From DASRFA01 sp035651755 (lineage in GTDB: Bacteria > Desulfobacterota > Binatia > UBA12015): 64,000 bases of DNA. The position numbers and the translations under genes were made by a program. The stretch spans positions 33,587 to 97,586 of the forward strand of contig DASRFA010000029.1 of NCBI GenBank assembly GCA_035651755.1, read 5' to 3'. Positions 1 to 8,536 of this stretch are shown here, one piece after another. The stretch's first letter is position 1. Every line of letters starts with the position of its first letter. The notes beneath the pieces are model-generated. The model was not told where the DNA came from, ran no database searches, and was given only the letters and a program-made list of their open reading frames with translations.

Positions 1-135
1 GATCCCGAAGCCCGGGCCGCTGCCGATGCCGAACCCGCCGCCGGTGCCGACGACGTCGAACCAGAGGAGAAGGCCGAGGACGGCGTGAAGCGCTGCCGAC
101 AGGAGGAGCGAGGCGACGAAGCGGGTGCGGCTCAT
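1..135 (-). CDS. Partial membrane-anchored protein (N-terminus only)
   Basis: An ATG at 133-135 on the minus strand opens a frame that stays open to the left edge, giving 45 residues. They read as a short basic start (MSRTR), one hydrophobic segment at about residues 6-29 and then a Gly-rich stretch (GTGGGFGIGSGPG). This is the layout of a single-span N-terminal anchor such as those of TonB-like or periplasmic linker proteins, but no family can be named from so little. No strong ribosome binding site precedes the ATG. About 200 bp without a convincing gene separates it from the crotonase that ends at 338. Confidence 0.45.
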   Translation of the reverse strand, partial: MSRTRFVASLLLSAALHAVLGLLLWFDVVGTGGGFGIGSGPGFGI

Positions 136-337
136 CGTGAGGGATTCGCGACGGCCGCGCGGGTGCGATCCGGGGGGTCGCGAGAGGCGGTCGCAGTGCG
201 GCCCGTCCAAGTGAAGACCGGGCCGAGCGAAAGTCAAGCCGGCCCGGGCGATCGGCTCGTCCGGGCGCCGAACCGCCCGTCGCGCGCGCCAGCGCCCACG
301 CCGCCGGCCGCGTCGGAAACGGGCAGCCCGCGGAGGC

Positions 338-1138
338 TCAGCGGCGCTGGAAGCGGGGAGCGCGCTTCTCCTTGAAGGCGCGCGGGCCTTCCTTCGCGTC
401 GTCGCTCTGGAAGACGTTCCAGCCGTACTCGTACTCGTGCGCGAGCGCTTCCTTCTCGGGCATGCCGTCGGTCTCGTGCAGCGTGCGGAGGATCGCTTCG
501 ACCGCGAGCGGGCCGTTCCGGCAGATCACCTGCGCGATCTCGCGCGCCTCGGCGAGTGCCTGGCCATCGGGCACCACGTGGCCGATCAGCCCGATCGCGA
601 GCGCCTCGCGCGCGCTCAGGTGCTTCCCCGTCAGCAGGACCTCGGCTGCGTGCGTGTAGGGGATCTGCCGGCGCAGGCGGACCGCCGATCCGCCCATCGG
701 GTAGAGCGACCAGCGCGCCTCCGACACGCCGAAGCGCGCGCTCTCGCCGGCGACGCGGATCTCGGTCGCCTGGAGGATCTCGGTGCCGCCCGCGATCGCG
801 ACGCCCTCGACGGCGGCGACGATCGGCTTCGTCGGGCGGTAGTGGCGAAGGAGCGCCTTCCAGTGGATGTCGGGATCGGCGGCCATGCGCGCCTGCACGT
901 CGATCTCCGGATCCTCGTTCCCGGCGTCACCGGCCATGGCGCGCAGGTCGGCGCCGGAGCAGAAGTTGCCGCCGGCGCCGGTCAGAAGGATGCAGCGGAC
1001 TTCCGGGTCGCGCGACGCCTCGACGAACGCGTCGTACATCCGGATCAGCATCGCGCCCGAGAGCGCGTTCATCCGCTGCGGGCGGTTCAGGGTGACGGTG
1101 AGGAGGTGGTCCTGTCGTTCGACGATCGCATCGGGCAT
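338..1138 (-). CDS. Enoyl-CoA hydratase/isomerase (crotonase) family protein
   Basis: 266 residues, the usual crotonase length. The oxyanion-hole segment GNFCSGADL lies at residues 57-65. Glu120 (AGGTE) and Glu140 (FGVSE) sit exactly 20 residues apart, as the two catalytic glutamates of mitochondrial enoyl-CoA hydratase do, so a hydratase reaction on an enoyl-CoA is plausible. The C-terminal tail (EGPRAFKEKRAPRFQ) is typical of the family. The substrate cannot be told from sequence. The gene stands alone on the minus strand, with about 110 bp separating it from the methyltransferase upstream. A role in acyl-CoA or xenobiotic beta-oxidation would fit the many CoA ligases in the window. Confidence 0.9.
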   Translation of the reverse strand: MPDAIVERQDHLLTVTLNRPQRMNALSGAMLIRMYDAFVEASRDPEVRCILLTGAGGNFCSGADLRAMAGDAGNEDPEIDVQARMAADPDIHWKALLRHYRPTKPIVAAVEGVAIAGGTEILQATEIRVAGESARFGVSEARWSLYPMGGSAVRLRRQIPYTHAAEVLLTGKHLSAREALAIGLIGHVVPDGQALAEAREIAQVICRNGPLAVEAILRTLHETDGMPEKEALAHEYEYGWNVFQSDDAKEGPRAFKEKRAPRFQRR

Positions 1139-1247
1139 CCGGCGACGCTACGCCGCGGACGTTCGCCGGCGCAAACGCCCGGCACTGCCGGGGAGCGTCC
1201 TGCGAGGCCACTCCGCACCGCCCTTGCCGTTCGCGCAGACCCGCGCG

Positions 1248-2048
1248 TCATCGGTCGCCACCGAGCTTCCTGCCGACGGTGAAGCTGAATTTCTGCCTGC
1301 ACGGAAACCGACCGCTCGGCTCACATTCGAGCAGCGCTCGGCGCAAGTCCGCCTCGAAAGCGGTCGCCTGGTCTCCGAGGAGGCGCCGCGACGCGATGGA
1401 CGTGGCGAACATGAAGCCGACGATCGAGTCGCACGTCCAGATCCAGTCGAAGACCCACTCGCGCTCCTCGACCTCGAGACCCGCCGCGCGCAGCTCGTCG
1501 ACCGGGCCGCCGCCGGGACCTTCGTTCGGGTTGCCCAGCGCCTGCCCCGTCCACCGGTTCACGACGTCCACGACCGCTCGCTTCCACTCCTCGCTCCCCC
1601 GCCACACGGGGTCGGCGCCGAGCGTCGCCACCGAGCCGCGAGGTCGCAGCCATCGCGGCATCAGCTCGATCATGCGCTCCGCATCCAGTCGGTGGAACGC
1701 TTCACCGATGGTGATGAGCTCGATGGAGCGTGGCGGCAGCGCGAGGCTCTCCGCTCGCTCCACGAGCCACGAGATGTTTCCAGCGCCGCGCCTGCGCGCC
1801 TCGGCCTCGCCCACGGCGATCATGTCCGGCTCGACGTCGACCGCCAGCACGCTCGAGAAATGGGGCGCCATCGGGATCGCCACGCGACCGGGTCCGCACG
1901 CGAGATCGAGCAGCGAGCCACGCCCACTCGTCTCGGCACGCGCTCGCAGATCGGCGAGGAACGCGTCCGGATACGGCGGACGGTACCGAGCGTAGTCGAT
2001 CGCGGTGCCGGCGAACGGGCGAGATGAGCCATGAGAAAACGCGGCCAC
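1248..2048 (-). CDS. Class I SAM-dependent methyltransferase
   Basis: 266 residues. The N-terminus has the AxDYARYRPPYP signature seen in small-molecule methyltransferases of the UbiE/Methyltransf_11 type. The SAM-binding motif I (LLDLACGPGR) is at about residues 46-55, and the acidic residue that binds the ribose is in AVDVEPDM at about 69-76. The substrate is unknown. It is a cytosolic enzyme with no signal peptide or membrane span. It lies between the crotonase and a Cys-rich lipoprotein on the same strand, with no obvious functional link to either. Confidence 0.85.
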   Translation of the reverse strand: MAAFSHGSSRPFAGTAIDYARYRPPYPDAFLADLRARAETSGRGSLLDLACGPGRVAIPMAPHFSSVLAVDVEPDMIAVGEAEARRRGAGNISWLVERAESLALPPRSIELITIGEAFHRLDAERMIELMPRWLRPRGSVATLGADPVWRGSEEWKRAVVDVVNRWTGQALGNPNEGPGGGPVDELRAAGLEVEEREWVFDWIWTCDSIVGFMFATSIASRRLLGDQATAFEADLRRALLECEPSGRFPCRQKFSFTVGRKLGGDR

Positions 2049-2076
2049 GAGCCACCCTAGCGGTTGCGGTCGGGTG

Positions 2077-3228
2077 CTACTGCGGCAGACCGCAGAGCGT
2101 GCCGTTGACGTCGCACTGCGGGGTCTCGCCCTGGGCGCGCTGGGCCTCGTTCGCGGCGGCGACGGCGGCGTCGGTCTTCGGCGTCGCGTCGCAGCCGCAG
2201 AGCTGGGTCGCGCAGCACGAGCAGCCGGCCGCCTTCTCGGCCGCGAAGATCGCGGAGAGGTCGCAGTTCTGGAGGCCGTTGCACGCCGGCAGGACGATGT
2301 CGCGATCGCTCGAGGTGCAGAGCGACGCGTCGCAGGTGTAGCCGATCTGAATCCCCGCCTGGTCGGTGCACGAGTCGTATTGCTGGCAGACGGTGTCGCA
2401 GTCGATGCCGCTGTTCGGCGGCAGGACCGTCGTACCCGGGACGTAGAGGGGACAGCCGCACTGGTCGGGGGGCGCGTCGGGAACGCAGCCGTCGATGAAG
2501 TCGCACGGGTTCGGGTCCGGCGGATTCGGGTTGTAGGCGGCGGAGTAGGCGAGCGGCGCGTCGTCGCACGAGAGGCCCGACTTGCCGACCTGGTAGGGGC
2601 CGTCGAAGGTTGGGCAGTCGCACGTGATCGACGCCGTATGGTTCGACGGGTCGGGCACGGGCGACCCGAAGCAGGGCGCCGTCATGCAGCCGGCGTAGAG
2701 GCCGGGGTCGCTGCTGCAGTCGGTCGAGCCGATCGGCTCGACGTTCGCGCGGTAGGTGCTGAAGGTCGAGATGCGGGTCGCGCCCTGCATGTACGTCCCG
2801 GAATTGATCGACTGGCAGACCGGCGCCGCGTTCGGCGTGAGGCAGGCTCCCGGGTTCGCGTCGCAGAAGGATCGCGTCGCCTCGTAGTCGTCGAGGTTCA
2901 GGATCGACGTGGTGAGGACGTAGCTCGTCCCGAACCACTCGTAGCAGGGGCAGTTGGCCGTCGTGCCGTCTGCCGTCGGCGTGCAGTTCGCGTAGTAGCA
3001 GAGCGCGTAGGGTCCGAAGCAGGCGGCCCACTCGTTCTCGCCGTAGCGAACGTTGGCCCACGCCGGTCCGTACGGCGTCGTCTGCTGGGTGTTGAGCGGG
3101 AAGCTCGTGCCGCAGAAGGGCGCGGGGAGCGGGCAGGTCGAGCTCGAATCGCTGCACGCGGCGAAGCCGAGAGCGCCGGCGCAGACGAGGGCGCACGCCA
3201 GACGGGTCGCGATCTGGAAGCGGGACAT
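2077..3228 (-). CDS. Cysteine-rich secreted lipoprotein of unknown function
   Basis: 383 residues from an ATG at 3228, chosen because GAGGA lies about 8 nt upstream and a signal peptide follows at once. The frame is open further upstream, but that extension is Arg-rich and lacks secretion features. The signal peptide (residues 1-24) ends in a lipobox-like GFAAC. The mature protein has more than 30 cysteines, many in short clusters (CPCYEW, CGCP, CSCCATQLCGC), and long Pro/Asn/Asp-rich loops, which suggests a disulfide-rich cell-surface protein. No domain was recognised. It resembles the Cys-rich surface proteins common in delta-proteobacterial predators and soil bacteria. Its function is unknown. 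Confidence 0.75.
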   Translation of the reverse strand: MSRFQIATRLACALVCAGALGFAACSDSSSTCPLPAPFCGTSFPLNTQQTTPYGPAWANVRYGENEWAACFGPYALCYYANCTPTADGTTANCPCYEWFGTSYVLTTSILNLDDYEATRSFCDANPGACLTPNAAPVCQSINSGTYMQGATRISTFSTYRANVEPIGSTDCSSDPGLYAGCMTAPCFGSPVPDPSNHTASITCDCPTFDGPYQVGKSGLSCDDAPLAYSAAYNPNPPDPNPCDFIDGCVPDAPPDQCGCPLYVPGTTVLPPNSGIDCDTVCQQYDSCTDQAGIQIGYTCDASLCTSSDRDIVLPACNGLQNCDLSAIFAAEKAAGCSCCATQLCGCDATPKTDAAVAAANEAQRAQGETPQCDVNGTLCGLPQ

Positions 3229-3370
3229 CAACGATCCTCGGGGCGACGATCTCGCCCTGCGGGTTGGCGGACGAAATGCCGCATTCCTTAAGCCCGCCCG
3301 ACGCGGGTCGGACCGATTCCGAGCGCGCCGGCGCGGCGTCGACTGCGCGCGTATGCTAGATCGGCGGTCG

Positions 3371-4759
3371 ATGTCGAGCGCCGATCCCACCCGCGGACGC
3401 CTCTCGCTCGACCAGCTCGCCGGCTTCGTCCGCGCCGACGACATCGACACGGTGCTCGTCGTCTTCACCGACCTCTACGGCCGGTTCATGGGGAAGCGTT
3501 TCGACGCGAGCTTCTTCGTCGACCACGTCGCGCGCGAGGGCACGCACGGCTGCGACTACCTGCTCACGGTCGACATGGAGATGGAGCCCGTCCCCGGCTA
3601 CGCCTTCGCGAACTGGGAGCTCGGCTACGGCGACTTCCACCTCGTGCCCGATCTCGGAACCCTCCGGCGCGCGAGCTGGCTCGATCGCACCGCGATCGTC
3701 CTGTGCGACGTCGCGAGCGACGCGGCGCACGCGCCGGTCGCGCAGGCGCCGCGCTCGATCCTGAAGCGCCAGCTCGACGCCGCGCGCGCGGCCGGCTTCA
3801 GCGTGGCCGCCGCGTCGGAGCTCGAGTTCTACGCCTTCGAGGACGGCTACCGCGCCGCCGCGGAGAAGGGCTACGCCGACCTCCGGCCGACCGGCTGGTA
3901 CCTCGAGGACTACCACGCGCTGCAGGGGACGCGCCTCGAGAAGCTGAACGCGATCGTGCGCCGCCACCTGCGCGACTCGGGCGTGCCGGTCGAGAGCACG
4001 AAGGGCGAGTGGGGCCTCGGCCAGCACGAGCTCAACGTCCGCTACGCCGACGCGCTCGAGATGGCAGACCGTCACTGCCTGCTCAAGCAGTGCGTGAAGG
4101 AGGTCGCGGACCAGCTCGGCATGAGCGTCACGTTCATGGCGAAGCTCGCGCACGACCGCGCCGGCTCCTCGTGCCACGTGCACCTGAGCCTCTGGCGCGA
4201 CGGCCAGAACGCGTTCGCCGGCGACGGCGACCTCGGCGGGATTCGCTGCTCGGACGCGTTCCGCTGGTTCCTCGGCGGCTGGATCGCGCACGTGCCCGAG
4301 CTGATGGTGCTCTACGCACCGACGGTGAACTCGTACAAGCGCTACCAGGCGGCGTCGTGGGCGCCGACGCGGCTCGCGTGGAGCCACGACAACCGCACCG
4401 CGGGATTCCGCATCGTCGGCAGCGGCGCGAGCCTCCGCATCGAGTGCCGGCTGCCGGGCGCCGACGCGAACCCCTACCTCGCGTTCGCGGCCGCGCTCGC
4501 GTCCGGTCTCGACGGGATCGCGCGCCGCACCGAGCCGCCGCCGATGTTCTCGGGCGACGCCTACGCCGCGCGCGACATCGCGCGCGTGCCAGCGACGCTG
4601 CGAGAGGCGACCGATCTCTTCGCCGGGAGCGAGTTCGCGCGCGCCGCGCTCGGCGCGGACGTCGTCGAGCACTACGCGCACTTCTTCCGCTCCGAGCAGG
4701 CGGCCTACGACGCGGCCGTCACCGACTGGGAGCGGCGGCGCTACTTCGAGCGCATTTAG
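3371..4759 (+). CDS. Glutamine synthetase family protein (gamma-glutamylamine synthetase-like)
   Basis: 462 residues from the ATG at 3371; an in-frame ATG at 3353 is the alternative. ELEFY (150-154) and GQHELN (218-222 region) carry metal-binding glutamates. GSSCHVHLSL (265-274) and the C-terminal block ending in RIECRLPGADANPYLAF match the glutamine-synthetase catalytic barrel. It lacks a GSI-type adenylylation loop and resembles PuuA-type enzymes, which ligate glutamate to amines with ATP. The next gene is a PuuD-like hydrolase, then an SDR and an aldehyde dehydrogenase. The inferred job is therefore gamma-glutamylation of an amine for catabolism, not housekeeping ammonia assimilation. The exact amine is unknown. 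Confidence 0.88.
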   Translation: MSSADPTRGRLSLDQLAGFVRADDIDTVLVVFTDLYGRFMGKRFDASFFVDHVAREGTHGCDYLLTVDMEMEPVPGYAFANWELGYGDFHLVPDLGTLRRASWLDRTAIVLCDVASDAAHAPVAQAPRSILKRQLDAARAAGFSVAAASELEFYAFEDGYRAAAEKGYADLRPTGWYLEDYHALQGTRLEKLNAIVRRHLRDSGVPVESTKGEWGLGQHELNVRYADALEMADRHCLLKQCVKEVADQLGMSVTFMAKLAHDRAGSSCHVHLSLWRDGQNAFAGDGDLGGIRCSDAFRWFLGGWIAHVPELMVLYAPTVNSYKRYQAASWAPTRLAWSHDNRTAGFRIVGSGASLRIECRLPGADANPYLAFAAALASGLDGIARRTEPPPMFSGDAYAARDIARVPATLREATDLFAGSEFARAALGADVVEHYAHFFRSEQAAYDAAVTDWERRRYFERI

Positions 4760-4790
4760 GGTGTTCTAGAGAGGAAGAGGGGCGGGAGCG

Positions 4791-5507
4791 TTGCGGCGGA
4801 CGATCATCGGCATCACGACCTACGGGCGAAACGAGCAGAACCGGTACTCCCTGCCGGCGGAGTACGTCGACGCGATCCGGCGCGCCGGCGCGACCGCGGT
4901 CCTCCTCCCGCCGGGCGAGACCCGCGTCGAGGAGTGGCTCGCCGTCGTCGACGGCGTGATCCTCGCCGGCGGCGGCGACATCGATCCCGACCACTACGGC
5001 GGCGAGCGCCACGAGACGATCTACTCGATCGACGCCGAGCGCGACGGCTCGGAGCTCGCGATCGCGCGCCGCATCGTCGACACGGGCCTCCCGACGCTCG
5101 GCATCTGCCGCGGCGTGCAGATCCTGAACGTCGCGCTCGGCGGAACGCTGCACGAGCACGTGCCCGACGTCTTCGGCGACGGCGTCGCGCATCGCCTGCC
5201 TCCGCGCGAGCCGGCGACGCACCCGATCCACGTCGAGGCCGGTTCCGCGCTCGCGCGCATCGTCGGCGAGGTCGAGTTCGACTCGCACTCCTGGCACCAC
5301 CAGGCGGTCGACGACGTCGCGCCCGCGCTCCGCGTGTCGGCCCGCGCGCCCGACGGCGTGGTCGAGGCCGTCGAGATGCCGGAGCACCCGTGGCTGCACG
5401 CGGTGCAGTGGCACCCCGAGATCGCGGCGCACGAGGACCCGTTGCAGCAGCGGATCTTCGCGGCGCTGGTCGACGCGGCGGCGCACCGGTCGCGCGGCGC
5501 GCGCTGA
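4791..5507 (+). CDS. Gamma-glutamyl-gamma-aminobutyrate hydrolase family protein (PuuD-like)
   Basis: 238 residues with a TTG start at 4791, preceded by a GGAAGAGG-type ribosome binding site. It is a class I glutamine-amidotransferase fold with nucleophile Cys106 in LGICRG and the His208/Glu210 pair in QWHPE. The segment LAGGGDIDPDHYGG is characteristic of peptidase C26/PuuD. Such enzymes release glutamate from gamma-glutamyl amides. It begins 31 nt after the glutamine-synthetase-like gene, so the two are probably co-transcribed and act at the two ends of one gamma-glutamylated pathway. Confidence 0.88.
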   Translation: MRRTIIGITTYGRNEQNRYSLPAEYVDAIRRAGATAVLLPPGETRVEEWLAVVDGVILAGGGDIDPDHYGGERHETIYSIDAERDGSELAIARRIVDTGLPTLGICRGVQILNVALGGTLHEHVPDVFGDGVAHRLPPREPATHPIHVEAGSALARIVGEVEFDSHSWHHQAVDDVAPALRVSARAPDGVVEAVEMPEHPWLHAVQWHPEIAAHEDPLQQRIFAALVDAAAHRSRGAR

Positions 5508-5659
5508 GCCGATCGCCGCCCGTCGCAGACGCCGTTCGGGGGGCGGCCGCCCGAGGAATCGCGGCCAAAATCCCTTCGTTTCCCAGCGCCGCTCGGCGAG
5601 CTAGGTTCTCGTCGATGCCGGCCGCCGGCCGGCGGGGATCGGGGATCACGGAGGTCGGG

Positions 5660-6433
5660 ATGCGTCTCGGAGGCAAGGTCGCGCTCATCACCGGCGCCGC
5701 GAGCGGGATCGGGCGCGAGACCGCGCTCCTCTTCGCGCGCGAGGGAGCGCGCGTCGTCGCGGTCGACGTGAACGAGGCCGCCGGACGCGAGACGGCCTCG
5801 CAGATCGCGAGCGCCGGCGGCGATGCGATCTTCGTCCGCGCCGACGTCTCGCGCGGCGACGACTGCCGCGCGATGGTCGCGGCGGCGGAGGAGCGCTTCG
5901 GGCGCCTCGACGTCCTGTTCAACAACGCCGGCATCATGCACCCGGCCGACGACGACGCCGTCGAGACGGACGAGGAGATCTGGGATCTGACGATGGCCGT
6001 CAATCTCAAGGGGGTCTTTCTCGGCTGCAAGCATGGAATTCCGGCGCTCCGCCGGGCCGGCGGCGGGGCGATCGTGAACACGGCGTCGTTCGTCGCCGTG
6101 CTCGGCGCGGCGACGCCGCAGCTCGCCTACACCGCGAGCAAGGGCGGCGTCCTCGCGCTCACGCGAGAGCTCGCGATCGTGCACGCGCGCGAGGGCATTC
6201 GCGTGAACGCGCTCTGCCCGGGGCCCCTCAAGACCGAGATGCTCATGAAGTTCCTCGACACCGAGGCGAAGAAGCAGAGACGCCTCGTCCACGTCCCGAT
6301 GGGGCGGTTCGGCGAGGCTCACGAGATGGCGCGCGCCGCGCTCTGGCTCGCGTCCGACGAGTCGTCGTACGTCACGGGGTCGACGTTCCTCGTCGACGGC
6401 GGCATCACCGCCGCGTACGTCACGCCGGAGTAG
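5660..6433 (+). CDS. SDR family NAD(P)-dependent oxidoreductase
   Basis: 257 residues. The ATG at 5660 is preceded by GGAGGT. Classical SDR motifs are present: TGAASGIG at 11-18, FNNAG at about 87-91, Ser143, and the catalytic pair Tyr157/Lys161 in YTASK. AVDVN at 34-38 ends the second beta strand with Asp, which favours NAD over NADP. The C-terminus (SSYVTGSTFLVDGG) is canonical. It lies between the gamma-glutamyl hydrolase and the aldehyde dehydrogenase (10 nt before the latter) and may oxidise an alcohol intermediate of the same catabolic route, which is an inference from position only. Confidence 0.9.
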   Translation: MRLGGKVALITGAASGIGRETALLFAREGARVVAVDVNEAAGRETASQIASAGGDAIFVRADVSRGDDCRAMVAAAEERFGRLDVLFNNAGIMHPADDDAVETDEEIWDLTMAVNLKGVFLGCKHGIPALRRAGGGAIVNTASFVAVLGAATPQLAYTASKGGVLALTRELAIVHAREGIRVNALCPGPLKTEMLMKFLDTEAKKQRRLVHVPMGRFGEAHEMARAALWLASDESSYVTGSTFLVDGGITAAYVTPE

Positions 6434-6443
6434 GCGCGCTTCG

Positions 6444-7826
6444 ATGGCCGCCCGGCTCGAGGTCCGAAGCCCGTACGACCAGCAGGTCGTGTGCGCGCTC
6501 GACTGGGACGACGACGCGGCCGTCGAGCGGAAGATCGCCGCCGCGCGCGCGTCGTGGGACCGCTGGCGGCGCACGCCGCTCCGCGGGCGCATGCGCGTCG
6601 TCGGCGCGGGCCTCGAGCGCTTCCGCGTCGCCGGCGAGGACGTCGCCGAAGAGATCTCGTGCCAGATGGGGAAGCCGATCGCGCAAGCCCGGCGCGAGGT
6701 CGCGACCTTCCTCGAGCGCGCCGACTGGGCGCTCGCCGCCGCCGAGAAGGCGCTCGCGCCCGACGTCCTCCCCGAGGAGCGCGGCCTCCGCCGCCGCATC
6801 GAGCACGAGCCGCTCGGCGTCGTCCTCGACATCGCCGCGTGGAACTACCCGCTGCTCGTCCCGGTGAACGTGATCGTGCCGGCGCTGCTCGCGGGCAACG
6901 TCGTTCTGCTCAAGCACAGCGAGCGGACTCCGCTCACCGGGCGCGCGATCGCGCGTGCCTTCGCCGATCTCGGGGACCTCGCGCTCGTGAACGACGTGCT
7001 CGTGCCGCCGGCGGAAACCGCCCGCCTGATCCGCGACCCGCGGGTCGCCCACGTCGCCTTCACCGGCTCCGTGCGCACGGGCCGGGCGGTGTATCAGGTG
7101 GCGGCCGAGCGCTTCATCGATGCGGGCCTCGAGCTCGGGGGCAAGGATCCCGCCTACGTCGCCGCCGACGCCGACCTCGCCTACGCGGCCGAGAACGTCG
7201 TGGACGGCGCCTGCTACAACGCGGGCCAGTCGTGCTGCGCGGTCGAGCGGGTGTACGTCCACGCGCGCGTGGCCGACGAGTTCCTCGAGCGCGCCCGCGC
7301 CGTGCTCGAGCGCTACCGCCTCGGCGACCCGCTCGACGAGTCGACGACGCTCGGCCCGCTCGCGATCCGACACAACCTCGACGTGGTCGAGGCGCAGGTG
7401 GAGGACGCGGTGCGGACGGGGGCGCGCGTGCTGCTCGGCGGACGCCGGGTCGAGGGCTCGGCCGGGAACTTCATGCCGCCGACGCTCGTCGCGAACGTCC
7501 CGAACGACACGTCGCTCATGCAGGAGGAGACGTTCGCACCGGTCGTGCCGGTGCTCGCGGTCTCCGGCGACGACGAGGCGCTCGCGCGCATGCGCGAGAC
7601 GCGCTTCGGGCTCACCGCGTCGGTGTGGACGCGCGACGCCGAGCGCGCGGAGCGCATGGCGCGCGACCTCGACGCCGGCACGATCTTCCAGAACCGCTGC
7701 GACTACATCGACCCGGCGCTGCCGTGGACCGGATGCGGCGAGAGCGGGAAGGGCTCGACGATGTCCCGCTACGGCTTCCTCGGCCTCACCCGCCGAAAGG
7801 CCATCCACTTCCGAACGATCACGTGA
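6444..7826 (+). CDS. Aldehyde dehydrogenase family protein
   Basis: 460 residues, slightly short for the family (usually 470-500). It has the AWNYP cofactor-site motif at about 132-136, the general base Glu230 in ELGGKDP, and the nucleophile Cys264 in NAGQSCC. The cofactor loop FTGSVRTGRAV is intact. It oxidises an aldehyde to an acid with NAD(P). It starts 10 nt after the SDR stop and completes a ligase-hydrolase-SDR-ALDH set like the Puu putrescine pathway, where PuuC oxidises gamma-glutamyl-aminobutyraldehyde. No amine oxidase or transaminase is visible nearby, so the deaminating step must be encoded elsewhere or the pathway differs. Confidence 0.92.
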   Translation: MAARLEVRSPYDQQVVCALDWDDDAAVERKIAAARASWDRWRRTPLRGRMRVVGAGLERFRVAGEDVAEEISCQMGKPIAQARREVATFLERADWALAAAEKALAPDVLPEERGLRRRIEHEPLGVVLDIAAWNYPLLVPVNVIVPALLAGNVVLLKHSERTPLTGRAIARAFADLGDLALVNDVLVPPAETARLIRDPRVAHVAFTGSVRTGRAVYQVAAERFIDAGLELGGKDPAYVAADADLAYAAENVVDGACYNAGQSCCAVERVYVHARVADEFLERARAVLERYRLGDPLDESTTLGPLAIRHNLDVVEAQVEDAVRTGARVLLGGRRVEGSAGNFMPPTLVANVPNDTSLMQEETFAPVVPVLAVSGDDEALARMRETRFGLTASVWTRDAERAERMARDLDAGTIFQNRCDYIDPALPWTGCGESGKGSTMSRYGFLGLTRRKAIHFRTIT

Positions 7827-7965
7827 CGGTCGTCGCGGCCAACGCGCTGCGGCACGCGACGACACGGCTCACGTGAGGTGGAACCACGCATTGGCTGTGC
7901 TCTGCGGCGTGGAATCATGGGCGCACCCGCGACGCTCGACGGCACTGCGCGGGGAAGGTCGGGCC

Positions 7966-8469
7966 GTGGGACGATCGGCACACAAGCGGTCTTCGGGGAA
8001 TCGTGCGAGCGCGCGCGGACGCGCCGGCGGCGCGCGCGAGATCGTCGGCGCGCGGCGCTCGCACGAGCCCGCCGACGGACCCGCCGAGGCGAACGCGCGC
8101 GCGCGCGGTCACGGACCGATCCTCGTGGTCGAGGACAACCCCGAGATCCGCGAGGCGACGAGCGCGCTGCTACAGGCAGACGGCCACCAGGTCGCCGAGG
8201 CCGACAACGGCGCGCAGGCGCTCGCGATGCTGCGCGCCGGCCTCGAGCCTTGCCTCATCGTCCTGGACCTCGTCATGCCCGTCCTCGACGGCTACCGCTT
8301 CCGCGACGAGCAGCTGCGCGACGAGCGACTCGCGACGATCCCGACGATCGTCTGCTCCGCGACGCCCGACGTCTACGCGTCCGCGGCGGCGATGCGCGCC
8401 GCCGCCGCGTTCCAGAAGGGCAGCGCCGACATCTCGCGCATGCTGAGCGTCGTGAACGCGCTCTGCTGA
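7966..8469 (+). CDS. Single-domain response regulator with basic N-terminal extension
   Basis: 167 residues from a GTG at 7966, chosen because GGGGAAGG lies about 8 nt upstream; no ATG is available before the conserved domain. Residues 1-48 are basic and low-complexity. Residues 51-166 are a receiver domain with Asp57 of the acidic pocket, phospho-acceptor Asp101 (VLDLVMP), switch Ser/Thr at 131-133 and conserved Lys151. There is no output domain, so it probably relays phosphate or binds a partner protein. It is not next to a kinase; the nearest are at 15.4 kb and 51 kb. The function of the basic tail is unknown. Confidence 0.8.
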   Translation: MGRSAHKRSSGNRASARGRAGGAREIVGARRSHEPADGPAEANARARGHGPILVVEDNPEIREATSALLQADGHQVAEADNGAQALAMLRAGLEPCLIVLDLVMPVLDGYRFRDEQLRDERLATIPTIVCSATPDVYASAAAMRAAAAFQKGSADISRMLSVVNALC

Positions 8470-8536
8470 CGGCGCGCCCGGGGTCGCTCGCGTTCCCCCG
8501 TCGCGTCGGGCTCGGTTGCGTGAGCTGCCGCTCGCG

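Noticed and set aside
2074..3291. Long plus-strand open frame opposite the Cys-rich lipoprotein
   Set aside because: It has repetitive Arg/Val/Gly composition and no ribosome binding site, and the minus strand has a signal peptide and lipobox.
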